Notes: generated by a model not told the origin, from the sequence alone. A stretch of 64,000 nucleotides of DNA from Roseinatronobacter bogoriensis DSM 18756 (GCF_004366635.1 NZ_SORN01000001.1:820435-884434); one strand, 5' to 3'; positions 17,466 through 27,470 are shown, counted from the first letter of the stretch. Numbers and translations: made by a program.

Positions 17466-18426
17466 GTGCGGCCTCTCTCAGTCTTTGACGTTCGCGCGCG
17501 CGGCGCAGGTTTCTGGCCAGCAGGTCCATTGCCGCCATGCGCACGGCAACGCCCATTTCGACCTGTTCCTGAATGACTGAACGGTTGATGTCATCGGCAA
17601 TCGCGCCGTCAATTTCGACGCCGCGGTTCATCGGGCCGGGATGCATGACAATCGCATCTTCCTTGGCATAGGCCAGTTTCTCGGCATCCAGCCCGTAGCG
17701 GTGGAAATACTCGCGTTCGGACGGCACAAAACCGCCATCCATGCGTTCGCGCTGAAGGCGCAGCATCATCACCACATCGGCCCCTTCCAGCCCTTCGCGC
17801 ATGTCGTCGAACACCTCGACGCCGAATTCCTCGACGTCCCTGGGCATAAGGGTTGGCGGGCCGACAAGGCGCACGCGGTTTTCCATCTTGCCCAGCAGGA
17901 TCAGGTTTGACCGTGCGACGCGGCTATGGGCGATATCGCCGCAAATCGCGATGCTCAGCCGGTGCAAGCGGCCTTTCTTGCGCCGGATCGTCAGCGCGTC
18001 CAGCAGCGCCTGTGTCGGGTGTTCATGCTTGCCATCGCCCGCATTCAGGACCGCGCAATTCACCTTTTCGGCCAGCAGGTTGACCGCACCGGACCGGCCA
18101 TGGCGCACCACCAGCAAATCGGGGTGCATGGCATTGAGCGTCAGCGCGGTGTCGATCAGCGTCTCACCCTTTTTCAGGCTGGACTGGGCCATTGCCATAT
18201 TCATCACATCCGCGCCAAGCCGCTTGCCTGCCAACTCGAAACTGGCCTGTGTGCGGGTGGATGCCTCGAAAAACATGTTGATCTGCGTCATCCCGGCAAG
18301 GGTTGTGCCGTGTTTCTCGCTAGAGCGGTTCAGCGCGACATATTCTTCCGCAAGGTCCAGAATGGTCGTGATCTCTGTCGGGTGAAGCGGTTCGATCCCC
18401 AGCAGATGATTCTGTTTGAATGCCAT
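17458..18426 (-). CDS. pyrB: Aspartate carbamoyltransferase catalytic subunit
   Basis: PyrB condenses carbamoyl phosphate with aspartate, the first committed step of pyrimidine synthesis. The 322-residue protein has the carbamoyl-phosphate motif STRTQ at 56-60 and the segments [29 protein letters not shown] and [12 protein letters not shown]. No pyrI regulatory subunit is encoded nearby, consistent with an ATCase that uses a dihydroorotase-like partner. It heads a four-gene cluster ending in plsY and is divergent from the uracil-DNA glycosylase gene. Confidence 0.96.
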   Translation of the reverse strand: MAFKQNHLLGIEPLHPTEITTILDLAEEYVALNRSSEKHGTTLAGMTQINMFFEASTRTQASFELAGKRLGADVMNMAMAQSSLKKGETLIDTALTLNAMHPDLLVVRHGRSGAVNLLAEKVNCAVLNAGDGKHEHPTQALLDALTIRRKKGRLHRLSIAICGDIAHSRVARSNLILLGKMENRVRLVGPPTLMPRDVEEFGVEVFDDMREGLEGADVVMMLRLQRERMDGGFVPSEREYFHRYGLDAEKLAYAKEDAIVMHPGPMNRGVEIDGAIADDINRSVIQEQVEMGVAVRMAAMDLLARNLRRARERQRLREAAHG

Positions 18427-18523
18427 GCGTCCCCCGCCTGAAGCCCCAGCGCCGTTATAGAAACCGTGCCCCGCGACGACAAGGCCGCTTTACCCGCTGT
18501 CATGCGCGTATTACGTTGCGCGC

Positions 18524-19321
18524 ATGGTATCGCAGGTTCCTTGGGAAACAGATTGGCATGTTGCGCGCGCCTGCCTTGAGTGGCAGGTCGAGATGGGCGC
18601 TGTTGAGGCCATGTGCGACGCGCCGGTTGACCGATATGCGCTGGACCCGGCCCCAATTGCGAAACCGAAAGCCGCAGCCACCCCGGCCGCACCTGCCCCC
18701 AGTGTCAGCATTGACCCTGTGGCCGAGGCGCAGGCCTTGGCCGATGCTGCGCCCGATCTGGACGCGCTGCAAGCGGCGATTGCAGATTTTCCGCATAGCG
18801 ACCTGAAACTGGGCGCGCGCAATCTGGTGTTTTGTGATGGCACCCCACAGGCGCGCGTCATGATTGTAGGCGAGGCACCGGGGCGCGAGGAAGACCGTTC
18901 TGGCAGGCCCTTTATCGGCGAGGCGGGGCAATTGCTGGACCGGATGCTGGCGGCGATTGACATGCGGCGCGACCACCCGGACCCGGCGCGCGCGGTGTAT
19001 ATCACCAATATCCTGCCTTGGCGCCCCCCACAAAACCGCGACCCCAGCGCAGAGGAACGCGCCATGTTCCGCCCGTTTGTGATGCGCCATATCGCCTTGA
19101 TCGACCCGGATATCCTGATCCTGATGGGCCGGATTTCGGCCAGCACCCTGCTGCAAGGCAATGAAGCGATTACCCGCATTCGCGGGCAATGGCGCGAGGT
19201 GGCGGGGCGGCCCGCTTTGCCCATGCTGCACCCGGCCTATCTGCTGCGCAACCCTGCCGCCAAGCGCGAGGCATGGGCCGATCTGCTGGATTTGCAAGCC
19301 CGACTAAGGACATTGACATGA
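18524..19321 (+). CDS. Uracil-DNA glycosylase, family 4-like without iron-sulfur cysteines
   Basis: A 265-residue uracil-DNA glycosylase of the family 4/5 type. Motif A is GEAPGREEDRSGRPFIGEAGQ and motif B is HPAYLLRNP; both are intact. A variable Ala/Pro-rich N-terminal part (about 1-90) precedes the core. Family 4 normally has four cysteines holding a 4Fe-4S cluster. Here the usual first pair is absent before NLVF, and the usual KCRPP reads PWRPP with no later cysteine; only C17, C31 and one cysteine near 106 remain. The TGA stop overlaps the moaB start by 4 bp. Confidence 0.88.
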   Translation: MVSQVPWETDWHVARACLEWQVEMGAVEAMCDAPVDRYALDPAPIAKPKAAATPAAPAPSVSIDPVAEAQALADAAPDLDALQAAIADFPHSDLKLGARNLVFCDGTPQARVMIVGEAPGREEDRSGRPFIGEAGQLLDRMLAAIDMRRDHPDPARAVYITNILPWRPPQNRDPSAEERAMFRPFVMRHIALIDPDILILMGRISASTLLQGNEAITRIRGQWREVAGRPALPMLHPAYLLRNPAAKREAWADLLDLQARLRTLT

Positions 19322-19860
19322 GCCGGATTGACGACACCAAACCCTTCATGCCGGTGCGCTTTGCTGTGCTGACTGTGTCTGACACACGCACGCTGGACGC
19401 GGATAAATCCGGCGACACGCTGGCCGCGCGGATAGAAGCGGCGGGCCATGTTCTGGCCGCGCGCGATATTGTGCGCGACGAACGTGAACAGATTGCCGCG
19501 CAGTTGCGCAGCTGGTGTGCAGACCCCGGAATTGACGCGATTCTGACCACAGGCGGCACCGGCCTGACCGGGCGTGATGTCACTGTTGAGGCGCATCGTG
19601 ATGTGTATGAGAAGGAAATCGAAGCCTTTGGCACGGTGTTCACAATCATCTCGATGCAGAAGATCGGCACATCGGCCATCCAGTCGCGCGCCTGTGCCGG
19701 GGTGGCGCAAGGCACTTATTTGTTCGCGCTGCCCGGATCGCCGGGCGCGTGCAAGGATGCATGGGACGAGATTTTGTCGCTGCAATTCGATTTTCGTCAC
19801 CGTCCCTGCAATTTTGTCGAAATTTTTCCAAGACTCGACGAACATTTGCGACGGAAGTAA
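19318..19860 (+). CDS. moaB: Molybdenum cofactor biosynthesis protein MoaB/Mog
   Basis: A 180-residue protein of the MogA/MoaB family, which adenylylates molybdopterin before molybdenum insertion. It has FAVLTVSDTRTLDADKSGD near the N-terminus, TTGGTGLTGRDVT (the phosphate-binding loop) in the middle, and FALPGSPGACKDAW toward the end. The ATG lies in an ATGA overlap with the uracil-DNA glycosylase stop, so the pair is co-translated. No other molybdopterin gene is in the window. Confidence 0.93.
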   Translation: MSRIDDTKPFMPVRFAVLTVSDTRTLDADKSGDTLAARIEAAGHVLAARDIVRDEREQIAAQLRSWCADPGIDAILTTGGTGLTGRDVTVEAHRDVYEKEIEAFGTVFTIISMQKIGTSAIQSRACAGVAQGTYLFALPGSPGACKDAWDEILSLQFDFRHRPCNFVEIFPRLDEHLRRK

Positions 19861-19945
19861 CGCGCTGTTGCGTTCAAGTTTATTGAATTGAAGCGGCTTT
19901 AGCGGCGTAATCTGCGTATGCGCCACCGCCTGAACTGGAGTAGCC

Positions 19946-21445
19946 ATGCGTTTTCTGACCCGCAGCCTGATTGCATTATTTCTTGCGGCTGTATCTTTTT
20001 CGGCGCTGGCCTATGCCGGCTACACGCTTGTCACCGCAATCCAGAGCCGGGCCGAGGTGACGGGCGGGCCGGGCCAAGGGCGCGAGCGGGTATTTACCGT
20101 TCGCGCGCTGACAGTCACCCCCGCAGAGGTGACGCCGATCCTGTCTGCATTTGGTGAAGTGCGCACCCGCCGGTCGTTGGAGCTGCGCGCGCCGGTTGGT
20201 GGCCGGGTTCTGGAAGTGGCCCCCGGTTTCGAGGATGGGGCCGAGGTGCGCGAAGGTCAGCTGTTGTTCAGAATAGACCCTGCGGATGCTGAATCGGCGC
20301 TGGCGCTGGCACAAACAGATCTGGCCCGCGCCGAAGCGGAATTGCGCGATGCCACGCTTGCGCTGGACCTTGCAGGCGAGGATGTGGCCGCAGCACAAGC
20401 ACAGTTGGAGTTGCGCGTGCGCGCATTGGAGCGGCGGCAGGGGCTTGCGGATCGTGGTGTCGCCACCGAAGCGGCGCTGGAAGAAGCAGAGCTTGCGCTG
20501 TCATCCGCGCGACAGGCCGCAGTCGGGCGCAGACAGGCCGAGGCGCAGGCGATTGCGCGCCGCGATCAGGCCGAAAGCGCACTGGAGCGCCAGCGCATCA
20601 CCTTGAGCGAGGCCGAGCGCCGCTTGTCCGACACCCGCGTTCTTGCAAGTTTCAGCGGCACGCTGGCCGATGTCAGCATCACCGAAGGCGGGATTGTCAC
20701 CACCAATGAACAGCTTGGGCGCATCATCGACCCTGATCTGCTGGAAGTGTCCGTGCGCGTCTCGACCGCGCAGTATTTGCGCCTGATCGGCGATGATGGT
20801 CGCCTCCTGAGCAGCGATGCCGAAGTGGTGCTGGAGGTTGCGGGTTTTGAGATTACTTCGCCGGGGCGGGTGGTGCGGGCCTCTGCCACTGTGGAACAGG
20901 GGCAGGGCGGTCGGCAGCTATTCGTGGAACTGGTGGCGCCGCGCGGGTTCCGGCCCGGCGATTTCGTGACTGTGCGCTTGAATGAACCCGCGCTGCAAGA
21001 TGTGGCCTTGCTGCCTGCAACAGCCGTCAGCGCGACAGGGTCTGTGCTGCTCATCAACGACGATAACCGTCTGAGTGCGGCACCTGTAACAGTTTTTCGC
21101 CGTCAGGGGGATGATGTGCTGATTGATGCACGCGCGCTGGCCGGGCAAGAGGTTGTGCGCGAGATTGGCCCTTCGCTGGGCGCGGGCATTCTGGTGCGCC
21201 CGCAACGTGAAACCGCAACCGGCGAAGTGATACAGGAGGCGCCCGAGATGGTCACGCTGGACCCCGAACAGCGGGCCAGATTGATCGCGCAGGTCGAGGG
21301 CAATACCCGGATGCCGGAAACAATGCGCGCGCGCATGATTGCGCAACTGTCAGAAGAGGCCGTGCCCGCCAGCATGTTGGAACGTTTGGAAAGTGGCAAT
21401 GTCGGTGGCGGCGGTCCGGGCGGTCGTATGCAGGGTGGGGGATAA
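19946..21445 (+). CDS. RND efflux periplasmic adaptor (MFP/HlyD type)
   Basis: A 499-residue membrane-fusion protein. An N-terminal hydrophobic anchor (about 9-28) is followed by a lipoyl half (RAPVGGRVLEVAPGFEDGAEVREGQLLFRID), a long helical hairpin rich in Ala/Glu/Arg (about 115-225), the second lipoyl half with SGTLADVSITEGGIV, and beta-barrel domains. An extra C-terminal tail (about 430-499) is helical and ends in a Gly-rich stretch. It lies 3 bp upstream of the RND pump gene. No outer-membrane TolC gene is adjacent, so the pair probably uses a shared one. Substrate unknown. Confidence 0.92.
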   Translation: MRFLTRSLIALFLAAVSFSALAYAGYTLVTAIQSRAEVTGGPGQGRERVFTVRALTVTPAEVTPILSAFGEVRTRRSLELRAPVGGRVLEVAPGFEDGAEVREGQLLFRIDPADAESALALAQTDLARAEAELRDATLALDLAGEDVAAAQAQLELRVRALERRQGLADRGVATEAALEEAELALSSARQAAVGRRQAEAQAIARRDQAESALERQRITLSEAERRLSDTRVLASFSGTLADVSITEGGIVTTNEQLGRIIDPDLLEVSVRVSTAQYLRLIGDDGRLLSSDAEVVLEVAGFEITSPGRVVRASATVEQGQGGRQLFVELVAPRGFRPGDFVTVRLNEPALQDVALLPATAVSATGSVLLINDDNRLSAAPVTVFRRQGDDVLIDARALAGQEVVREIGPSLGAGILVRPQRETATGEVIQEAPEMVTLDPEQRARLIAQVEGNTRMPETMRARMIAQLSEEAVPASMLERLESGNVGGGGPGGRMQGGG

Positions 21446-21448
21446 GCC

Positions 21449-24400
21449 ATGATCCTGCGCGACACCAAGGACAGGCTTGCTGTGCAGGCCGTTGGATTGT
21501 TTCGGTATTTCACGCGGCACAAGACAGCGGCGAATCTGCTGCTGGTGATCATGATCGTCTCGGGGCTGGCTGCCATTCCGCAGATGCGTGCGCAGTTCTT
21601 CCCCGATGTGGTGGTGGACAATATCTCTGTCGATATTCGCTGGCCGGGGGCCGGGGCGGAAGACCTTGATCGCGGTGTGGTCCAGCTTGTTGGCCCTGCC
21701 CTGCAAGCGGTGGATGGGGTCACCAATGTCTCTGCGCGCTCGCGCGAGGGGCGGGCCAGTTTCACGATTGATTTTGAAACCGGCTGGGATATGGGCCGCG
21801 CAAGTACGGATGTGCAGGATGCGCTGGATGCTGTTGGCACCCTGCCCGAAGATGTCGAAGATCCGGTAACGCGCCGTTCCAGTTGGGGCGAGAGGGTCAC
21901 GAATGTGGTCGTGACCGGCCCTGTTGCCGTGGAACAACTGGCGCGGTTTGCAGATGAATTTGCCGCGCGGCTGTATAACGAGGGGATCACCCGCACCACG
22001 ATCCGCGGTGTTGCCAGCGCCGAGGTTCTGGTCGAAGTGCCGACCCGCAATCTGATCGAAAATGACCTGAGCATGGCCGATATTGCACAGGCCATTCGCA
22101 GCACTGTCAGCACCGACCCGTCAGGCGAGACTGCTTCTGGCGGGGCGCGTGTGCGCACGGGCGCAGAGCGACGCACCGCCGAGCAGGTGGCGGAAATTGC
22201 GCTGCGAACGCGGGCGGATGGCACGGTGCTGCGCCTTGGCGATGTGGCGGAGCTGCGCGAGGGTGGCATTGACCGTGACAGGGCCTTCTGGGTGGGCGAT
22301 GACCCGGCCATCACCTTGCGCGTGGACCGTTCCGAGCGTGGCGATGCGATTGAGATACAGGCCCGCGTGCAGGCACTGGCTGATGCGATGAACCGCAATC
22401 TGCCCGAAGGCGTCAAGTTCGAGCTGGTCTCGACGCGGGCAGAGTTCATTTCCGGCCGGATCATGATTCTGGTCAAGAATGCAACACTGGGTCTGGGCCT
22501 TGTGGTGGTGTTGCTGTTTCTGTTCCTGAATGCGCGTACGGCTTTCTGGGTGTCGGCAGGCATTCCGGCGGCGATGCTGGCGGCGATTGCGGTCATGTAT
22601 CTGATGGGGCTGAGTTTCAACATGATCTCGCTTTTTGCGCTGATCATCACGCTGGGCATTGTGGTGGATGATGCGATTGTAGTGGGCGAACATGCCGATT
22701 ACCGCGCGCGCGAATTGGGCGAAAGCCCGGCTGAAGCCGCTGAAAATGCCGCCACGCGCATGGCGCAGCCGGTTTTTGCCGCCACGATTACAACGGTTCT
22801 GGCCTTTGGCGCGCTAATTCTGGTGGGCGGACGGTTTGGCACATTGATTGCCGATATTCCTCTGACCGTGATTGCGGTTCTGGTCGCGTCACTGGTTGAA
22901 TGTTTCCTGATCCTGCCCAACCACATGTATCATGCGATTGCCAGCGGGTTGAAAGAGCGGTGGTATGATTGGCCCTCGCGACAGGTCAATCGCGGGTTTC
23001 AATGGGTGCGCGAGCGGGCATTTCGCCCCTTTATCAGCTTTATCATCGCTGCACGCTATCCGGTTCTGGCGGCATTGATCGCGCTGTTGACGGTGCAAAT
23101 GGCCCATCTGGTGCGTGGTGATCTGCCGTTTCGGTTTTTCAACCCGCCAGAGCAGGGGTCAATCACCGGCAATATTGTGATGACCGATGGCGCCACCCGC
23201 GCCGATACGCTGGAAATGCTGCGCGAATTGCAGCGCGCGACCGATGCGCTGTCCAGCCGCATGGAGGAAGAGACAGGTACCAGCCCCGTGCTTTTTGTCA
23301 TGACAGAGCTTGGCGGCCATGCCGGGCGGGCGCTGGCTTCTGCTGAAAACAAGGATAGCGATCTGCTGGGGTCGATTTCCATTGATCTGGTCGATGCCGA
23401 TCTGCGCGAGGTGTCGTCTTCCGCCTTCGCCTCGGCCTTGCAGGACGAAGTACAGGCGCTGCCCCGGCTGGAGGAATTCAGCTTCCGCTCCTGGGGGGCG
23501 GGGCCTGGGGGGGATTCGCTGTCCGTGGACCTGAGCGGCGGGGATTCCGAGACGCTGAAAGCGGCATCGGAGGCATTGCGCGCAGCACTTGTCCCTTATC
23601 CCGAAATTACGGGGCTGGAAGATAATCTGCCATATGACAAGCAAGAGTTGCTGTTGCAACTGACCGCACAGGGGCAGGCGCTGGGCTTCACCGTTGAGGG
23701 GCTGTCACGTGATCTGCGCAACCGCCTGTCGGGTGTTGAGGCGGCGACCTTTCCTGACGGGCTGCGCACAGGGCGCATTCGCGTTGAAGTGCCCGCGTCA
23801 GAACGGGCGGCAGATTTTCTGGACAGTATGATGATGCGCGCGGCATCGGGTAGCTTTGTGCCACTGGGCGATATCGTTTCTGTCACCGAGCGGCAGGGTT
23901 TTTCAAGCATTCAGCGTGAAAACGGCGTGCGCGTTGTTACAGTGACGGGTGATCTGTCCGAAGATGACCCGGCACGCGCGCGCGAAATTACGCGATTGCT
24001 GACCGAACGCATCCTGCCTGATCTTGAAGCGGATTTCGGCATCACCACCCGGCTTTCGGGACAGGCAGAGCAGGAACGCGAATTCCTGAGCGATGCAGTG
24101 ATCGGCATCAGCCTGTGCCTGATCCTGATCTATCTGACCCTTGCTTGGGTGTTTTCCAGCTGGCTGCGCCCGATGGTTGTCATGGCGGTTATTCCCTTCG
24201 GGCTGATCGGGGTGATTTACGGGCATACAAGCTGGAACATGGCCATGTCGATGTTCTCGATTGTCGGGATGATGGGCATGGCGGGCATTATCATCAACGA
24301 TTCCATCGTGCTGGTGACAACGGTGGATCAATACGCGCGCGACCGCGGCTTGATTCCGTCGATCATTGATGCGACCTGCGACCGCCTGCGGCCTGTGCTT

Positions 24401-24874
24401 TTGACGACGCTGACCACTGTTCTGGGCCTGACGCCGCTGATGTTCGAGAATTCGACCCAAGCCGCATTCCTGCAGCCGACAGTGATAACGCTGGTCTACG
24501 GGCTGGGCTTTGGCATGTTCATCGTGTTGTTGCTGGTGCCCGCCTTGTTGGCGATCGGGCATGACATGCGCCGACAGGTCGTTTCCTTGCGCCGTGCCCT
24601 GACATTGCCGGCGCGGGGTATCTCGCTGGTGCCGCTGGGCGCGGCGCTGGTGCTGGGCGTGTGGTTCCTTGCCACCATTGGCGGTGTGTTTGTCACCGGC
24701 GAGATGCTGGTGCCAAGCGGTATGGCTGCGCTGGCTGAGTCCCCGATGCGCGCGGCCATGATCCTGTTCATGGGCGGCGCGGTGCTGGGCCTTGTGCTGG
24801 CGTGGTGTCTGGGGGCGCTGGGGCTGTGGCTTGGGACCAGAGGCGGGCCTCAGTCCGAAAGGGCGCAGCCCTGA
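21449..24874 (+). CDS. RND efflux pump, inner-membrane permease
   Basis: A 1141-residue proton-driven RND transporter of the AcrB/MexB superfamily. The intramembrane aspartate pair lies in LGIVVDDAIVVGEH (TM4). Two large periplasmic loops and 12 helices are arranged in the usual duplicate form. The protein is about 100 residues longer than common AcrB homologues: after the last canonical helix, residues from about 1060 add two further hydrophobic segments. Its 3' end overlaps the convergent DsbD-domain gene by 25 bp. The substrate class cannot be read from the sequence. Confidence 0.93.
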   Translation: MILRDTKDRLAVQAVGLFRYFTRHKTAANLLLVIMIVSGLAAIPQMRAQFFPDVVVDNISVDIRWPGAGAEDLDRGVVQLVGPALQAVDGVTNVSARSREGRASFTIDFETGWDMGRASTDVQDALDAVGTLPEDVEDPVTRRSSWGERVTNVVVTGPVAVEQLARFADEFAARLYNEGITRTTIRGVASAEVLVEVPTRNLIENDLSMADIAQAIRSTVSTDPSGETASGGARVRTGAERRTAEQVAEIALRTRADGTVLRLGDVAELREGGIDRDRAFWVGDDPAITLRVDRSERGDAIEIQARVQALADAMNRNLPEGVKFELVSTRAEFISGRIMILVKNATLGLGLVVVLLFLFLNARTAFWVSAGIPAAMLAAIAVMYLMGLSFNMISLFALIITLGIVVDDAIVVGEHADYRARELGESPAEAAENAATRMAQPVFAATITTVLAFGALILVGGRFGTLIADIPLTVIAVLVASLVECFLILPNHMYHAIASGLKERWYDWPSRQVNRGFQWVRERAFRPFISFIIAARYPVLAALIALLTVQMAHLVRGDLPFRFFNPPEQGSITGNIVMTDGATRADTLEMLRELQRATDALSSRMEEETGTSPVLFVMTELGGHAGRALASAENKDSDLLGSISIDLVDADLREVSSSAFASALQDEVQALPRLEEFSFRSWGAGPGGDSLSVDLSGGDSETLKAASEALRAALVPYPEITGLEDNLPYDKQELLLQLTAQGQALGFTVEGLSRDLRNRLSGVEAATFPDGLRTGRIRVEVPASERAADFLDSMMMRAASGSFVPLGDIVSVTERQGFSSIQRENGVRVVTVTGDLSEDDPARAREITRLLTERILPDLEADFGITTRLSGQAEQEREFLSDAVIGISLCLILIYLTLAWVFSSWLRPMVVMAVIPFGLIGVIYGHTSWNMAMSMFSIVGMMGMAGIIINDSIVLVTTVDQYARDRGLIPSIIDATCDRLRPVLLTTLTTVLGLTPLMFENSTQAAFLQPTVITLVYGLGFGMFIVLLLVPALLAIGHDMRRQVVSLRRALTLPARGISLVPLGAALVLGVWFLATIGGVFVTGEMLVPSGMAALAESPMRAAMILFMGGAVLGLVLAWCLGALGLWLGTRGGPQSERAQP

Positions 24875-25656
24875 TGCACAGATGTGCCATGTTCACTGAT
24901 GACGCTGATCCGCACGGCTGAACGGTCGATCCCACCGCCGGATTTGGTGCGAAACAGGGTGTGGCCGGTCAGCGTGTCACCATTGCGTTCGGTGGGCAGA
25001 ACCCGCGCGGGCATGGTGCTGCCCAGCATTTCGACCAGAACAAATTCCTCGTGCCCTTGGGGTGGAATTTGCAAGCTTGCACTCAGCCGCAAGCCGCGCT
25101 TGTCGGGGGTGACGCTGCAATTCATTCCTTGCAACCCAGCGCTTTGCGCGGCTTTCGGGCGGCGGGTCATTGCAGAGGAGATCATGGTATCTGGCGCGCC
25201 AGCCCCTTGCGCCACGATATTCAGGGCCAGATCGACCGGGATGCAGATATCTGCGCAGACACCGACCGACAGGACGCCATCCAGTTCGACCGGCTGTCCG
25301 GCATCTTCTGGTGTCAGTTCGATCGGAAGCACGATTTCGTCGCTATACCCGATGCTTGCAAAGCCAGCCTTGATGTACAGCCTTGGTTCCGGCCACAGAA
25401 TGCGTGCATTTGACAGGTTGCGCGACCGGGACGTGTCGAGTGTGGGGACTATGCCGCTTTCGCCGGGATGGCGCCAATAGGTGATCCAGTCCTGCGCAAG
25501 GCGCAAGTGTAGCGCGGCGATATAGGTGCCGGTATCGGTTTTCCAGCCCGGACGCATCTTCGCTTCGAAGATTTCCGACAGGCGCGGGGCTTGCGCCTGA
25601 GCCGCCATTGGCAGGACCAGAGCAGTTGCAACAAGAAAAGAGCGGAGCATATTCAT
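24850..25656 (-). CDS. Exported DsbD N-terminal-domain-like protein
   Basis: A 268-residue periplasmic protein with a signal peptide ending at AQA (about residue 22). The mature part follows the N-terminal module of DsbD/ScsB-type proteins: LAQDWITYWRHPGESG, IGYSDEIVLPIELTP and GVLSVGVCADICIPVDLAL, with a CxxxC pair. The membrane-embedded and thioredoxin parts of DsbD are absent, so it could receive or hold electrons from a separate CcdA/ScsB protein. It overlaps the RND pump gene tail to tail and is divergent from yqgE. Confidence 0.82.
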   Translation of the reverse strand: MNMLRSFLVATALVLPMAAQAQAPRLSEIFEAKMRPGWKTDTGTYIAALHLRLAQDWITYWRHPGESGIVPTLDTSRSRNLSNARILWPEPRLYIKAGFASIGYSDEIVLPIELTPEDAGQPVELDGVLSVGVCADICIPVDLALNIVAQGAGAPDTMISSAMTRRPKAAQSAGLQGMNCSVTPDKRGLRLSASLQIPPQGHEEFVLVEMLGSTMPARVLPTERNGDTLTGHTLFRTKSGGGIDRSAVRISVISEHGTSVHQGCALSD

Positions 25657-25812
25657 AGCGCCCTAGATTCCCCGCATCGCACAGGAAGGGAAGTCACAAG
25701 GGCGCGACTTGGCGAGGCTGTGACACAAAAGCCCATTTGCCCGCGCCCTGCGCCCCTTGGCAAGGCCGGATAAGACGGGCATGTTGGTGTAAATATCACC
25801 GGCTGGAGTGAC

Positions 25813-26391
25813 ATGACCCATCTTATCGGAAAACTGCTGATCGCCATGCCGTCGATGCCGGACCCCCGATTCGCGCATTCGGTGGTGTTTTTATGCGCGC
25901 ATTCCGAGAATGGCGCGATGGGGGTTATTGTCAACAAGCCGCTGCCTGATCTGACCTTGGTCAAGCTGCTGGCGCATCTGGACCTTGATGGGCCGGAAAA
26001 TGCGCGTGGCCTTGGCGAAGATCCGGCGGATGGGCCGGTTCACTTCGGCGGCCCGGTCGAGACATCACGCGGGTTCGTGTTGCATTCGCCCGATTTTTTC
26101 AATGCGGAGGGCAGTCTGCAGATCGCGGATGGCATTGTGCTGAGCACCTCGGTCGAGGTGCTGGCCGAAATGGCGCGCGGGCAGGGGCCTGCGCAGTCCA
26201 TCGTCGCGCTTGGCTATGCAGGCTGGGGGCCAGAGCAGCTGGATGGCGAAATTCAGGCAGGGGGCTGGCTGATCGCCGATGCCGCGCCCTCGATGTTGTT
26301 TGCCACAGAAGACAGCGCCAAATGGTCGGCAGCACTGGGCCAGATCGGGGTTGATCCGCGCCTGTTATCAGGCGCGACGGGTCACGCCTGA
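25813..26391 (+). CDS. YqgE/AlgH family protein
   Basis: A 192-residue soluble protein of the YqgE/AlgH (DUF179) family. Typical features are LIAMPSMPDPRFAHSVVFLCAHSENGAMGVIVNKPL, FGGPVETSRGFVLH and LGYAGWGPEQLDGEIQAGGWL. AlgH was once considered a transcriptional regulator of alginate synthesis, but the biochemical role is unsettled. It overlaps ftsY by 10 bp at the 3' ends, so antisense transcription of the two ends is likely. Confidence 0.93.
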   Translation: MTHLIGKLLIAMPSMPDPRFAHSVVFLCAHSENGAMGVIVNKPLPDLTLVKLLAHLDLDGPENARGLGEDPADGPVHFGGPVETSRGFVLHSPDFFNAEGSLQIADGIVLSTSVEVLAEMARGQGPAQSIVALGYAGWGPEQLDGEIQAGGWLIADAAPSMLFATEDSAKWSAALGQIGVDPRLLSGATGHA

Positions 26392-27470
26392 AGGTCGGTG
26401 CCGATCAGGGCGGCGGCAAATTCTTCGGGGTCAAACGCCTGTAGATCGTCGATCTGTTCGCCCACACCAATCGCATGGATGGGAAGGCCAAAGCGGTCCG
26501 CCAGTGCCACCAGCACACCACCGCGCGCCGTGCCATCCAGTTTTGTCATGACCAGACCGGACACATCGGCCAGTTTGCGGAAGATATCGACCTGATTCAG
26601 AGCGTTTTGCCCTGTCGTCGCATCCAGCACCAGCAGCGTGTTATGCGGCGCGTCCGGGTCCAGTTTGCGCAGCACACGCAGGATTTTTGCCAATTCCTCC
26701 ATAAGGTCGGCGCGGTTTTGCAGCCGTCCTGCCGTGTCGATCATCAGCAGGTCCACACCTTCGGCCTTGGCGCGCGCCAGCGCGTCATAGGCAAGACTTG
26801 CCGGGTCGGACCCTTCGGGCGCGGTCATGACTGGCACGCCTGCACGGGTGCCCCAGACCTGCAATTGTTCGACGGCTGCGGCGCGGAAGGTGTCGCCTGC
26901 CGCGATCATAACCGATTTCCCGGCCTCGCGGAACTGGCTGGCCAGTTTGCCGATGGTCGTCGTCTTGCCCGCGCCATTGACGCCCACCACCAGCACCACT
27001 TGCGGGCGCGCGCCATATAGCGGCAGGGGCTTTGCCACGGGTTCCATGATGCGGGTGATTTCCTGCGCCAGAGCTGTCTTGATCTCATTGACCGACATCT
27101 TGCGCCCAAAGCGCCCCTCGGCCAGATTGGCGCTGACGCGCATCGCGGTTTCGACGCCCATGTCGGATTGGATCAGCAGCTCTTCCAGCCGCTCTAGCAT
27201 GTCATCATCCAGCACCCGGCGGGGCGAGTCGTCGCGCCCGAGCATCCGGCCGATAAAGCCGGGTTTCGGGGCGGGTTCGGGGTCTGCTGCGGGCGCTGCG
27301 GGGGCAGGGGCGGGCGTTGGTTGCACAGTGGGTTCGGGCGGGGGCGTCTGCGCGGGCTGTGTTTCAGCCGCTGCGGTGTCCTCCGCCTCTTCCACCAGCG
27401 CTTCCAGCCCCTCGTCCAGTTTCGAGGACGAGCGGAACATGCGCTCCTTCAGCTTGTTGAAAAAAGACAT
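26382..27470 (-). CDS. ftsY: Signal recognition particle receptor FtsY
   Basis: FtsY is the SRP receptor GTPase that delivers ribosome-nascent chain complexes to the Sec translocon. Residues 21-75 form an acidic, Pro/Ala-rich A region. The N domain follows to about 150, then the G domain with GVNGAGKTTTIGKLA starting at 163, DTAGRLQNR, TKLDGTARGG and a C-terminal GVGEQIDDLQAFDPEEFA. At 362 residues it is a normal alphaproteobacterial FtsY. It is transcribed away from the AlkB-type gene. Confidence 0.96.
   Translation of the reverse strand: MSFFNKLKERMFRSSSKLDEGLEALVEEAEDTAAAETQPAQTPPPEPTVQPTPAPAPAAPAADPEPAPKPGFIGRMLGRDDSPRRVLDDDMLERLEELLIQSDMGVETAMRVSANLAEGRFGRKMSVNEIKTALAQEITRIMEPVAKPLPLYGARPQVVLVVGVNGAGKTTTIGKLASQFREAGKSVMIAAGDTFRAAAVEQLQVWGTRAGVPVMTAPEGSDPASLAYDALARAKAEGVDLLMIDTAGRLQNRADLMEELAKILRVLRKLDPDAPHNTLLVLDATTGQNALNQVDIFRKLADVSGLVMTKLDGTARGGVLVALADRFGLPIHAIGVGEQIDDLQAFDPEEFAAALIGTDLQA

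Noticed and set aside
21103..22659. A 518-residue Ser/Arg-rich minus-strand frame opposite the RND pump gene
   Set aside because: Antisense to a well-supported gene, with low-complexity composition and no start context.
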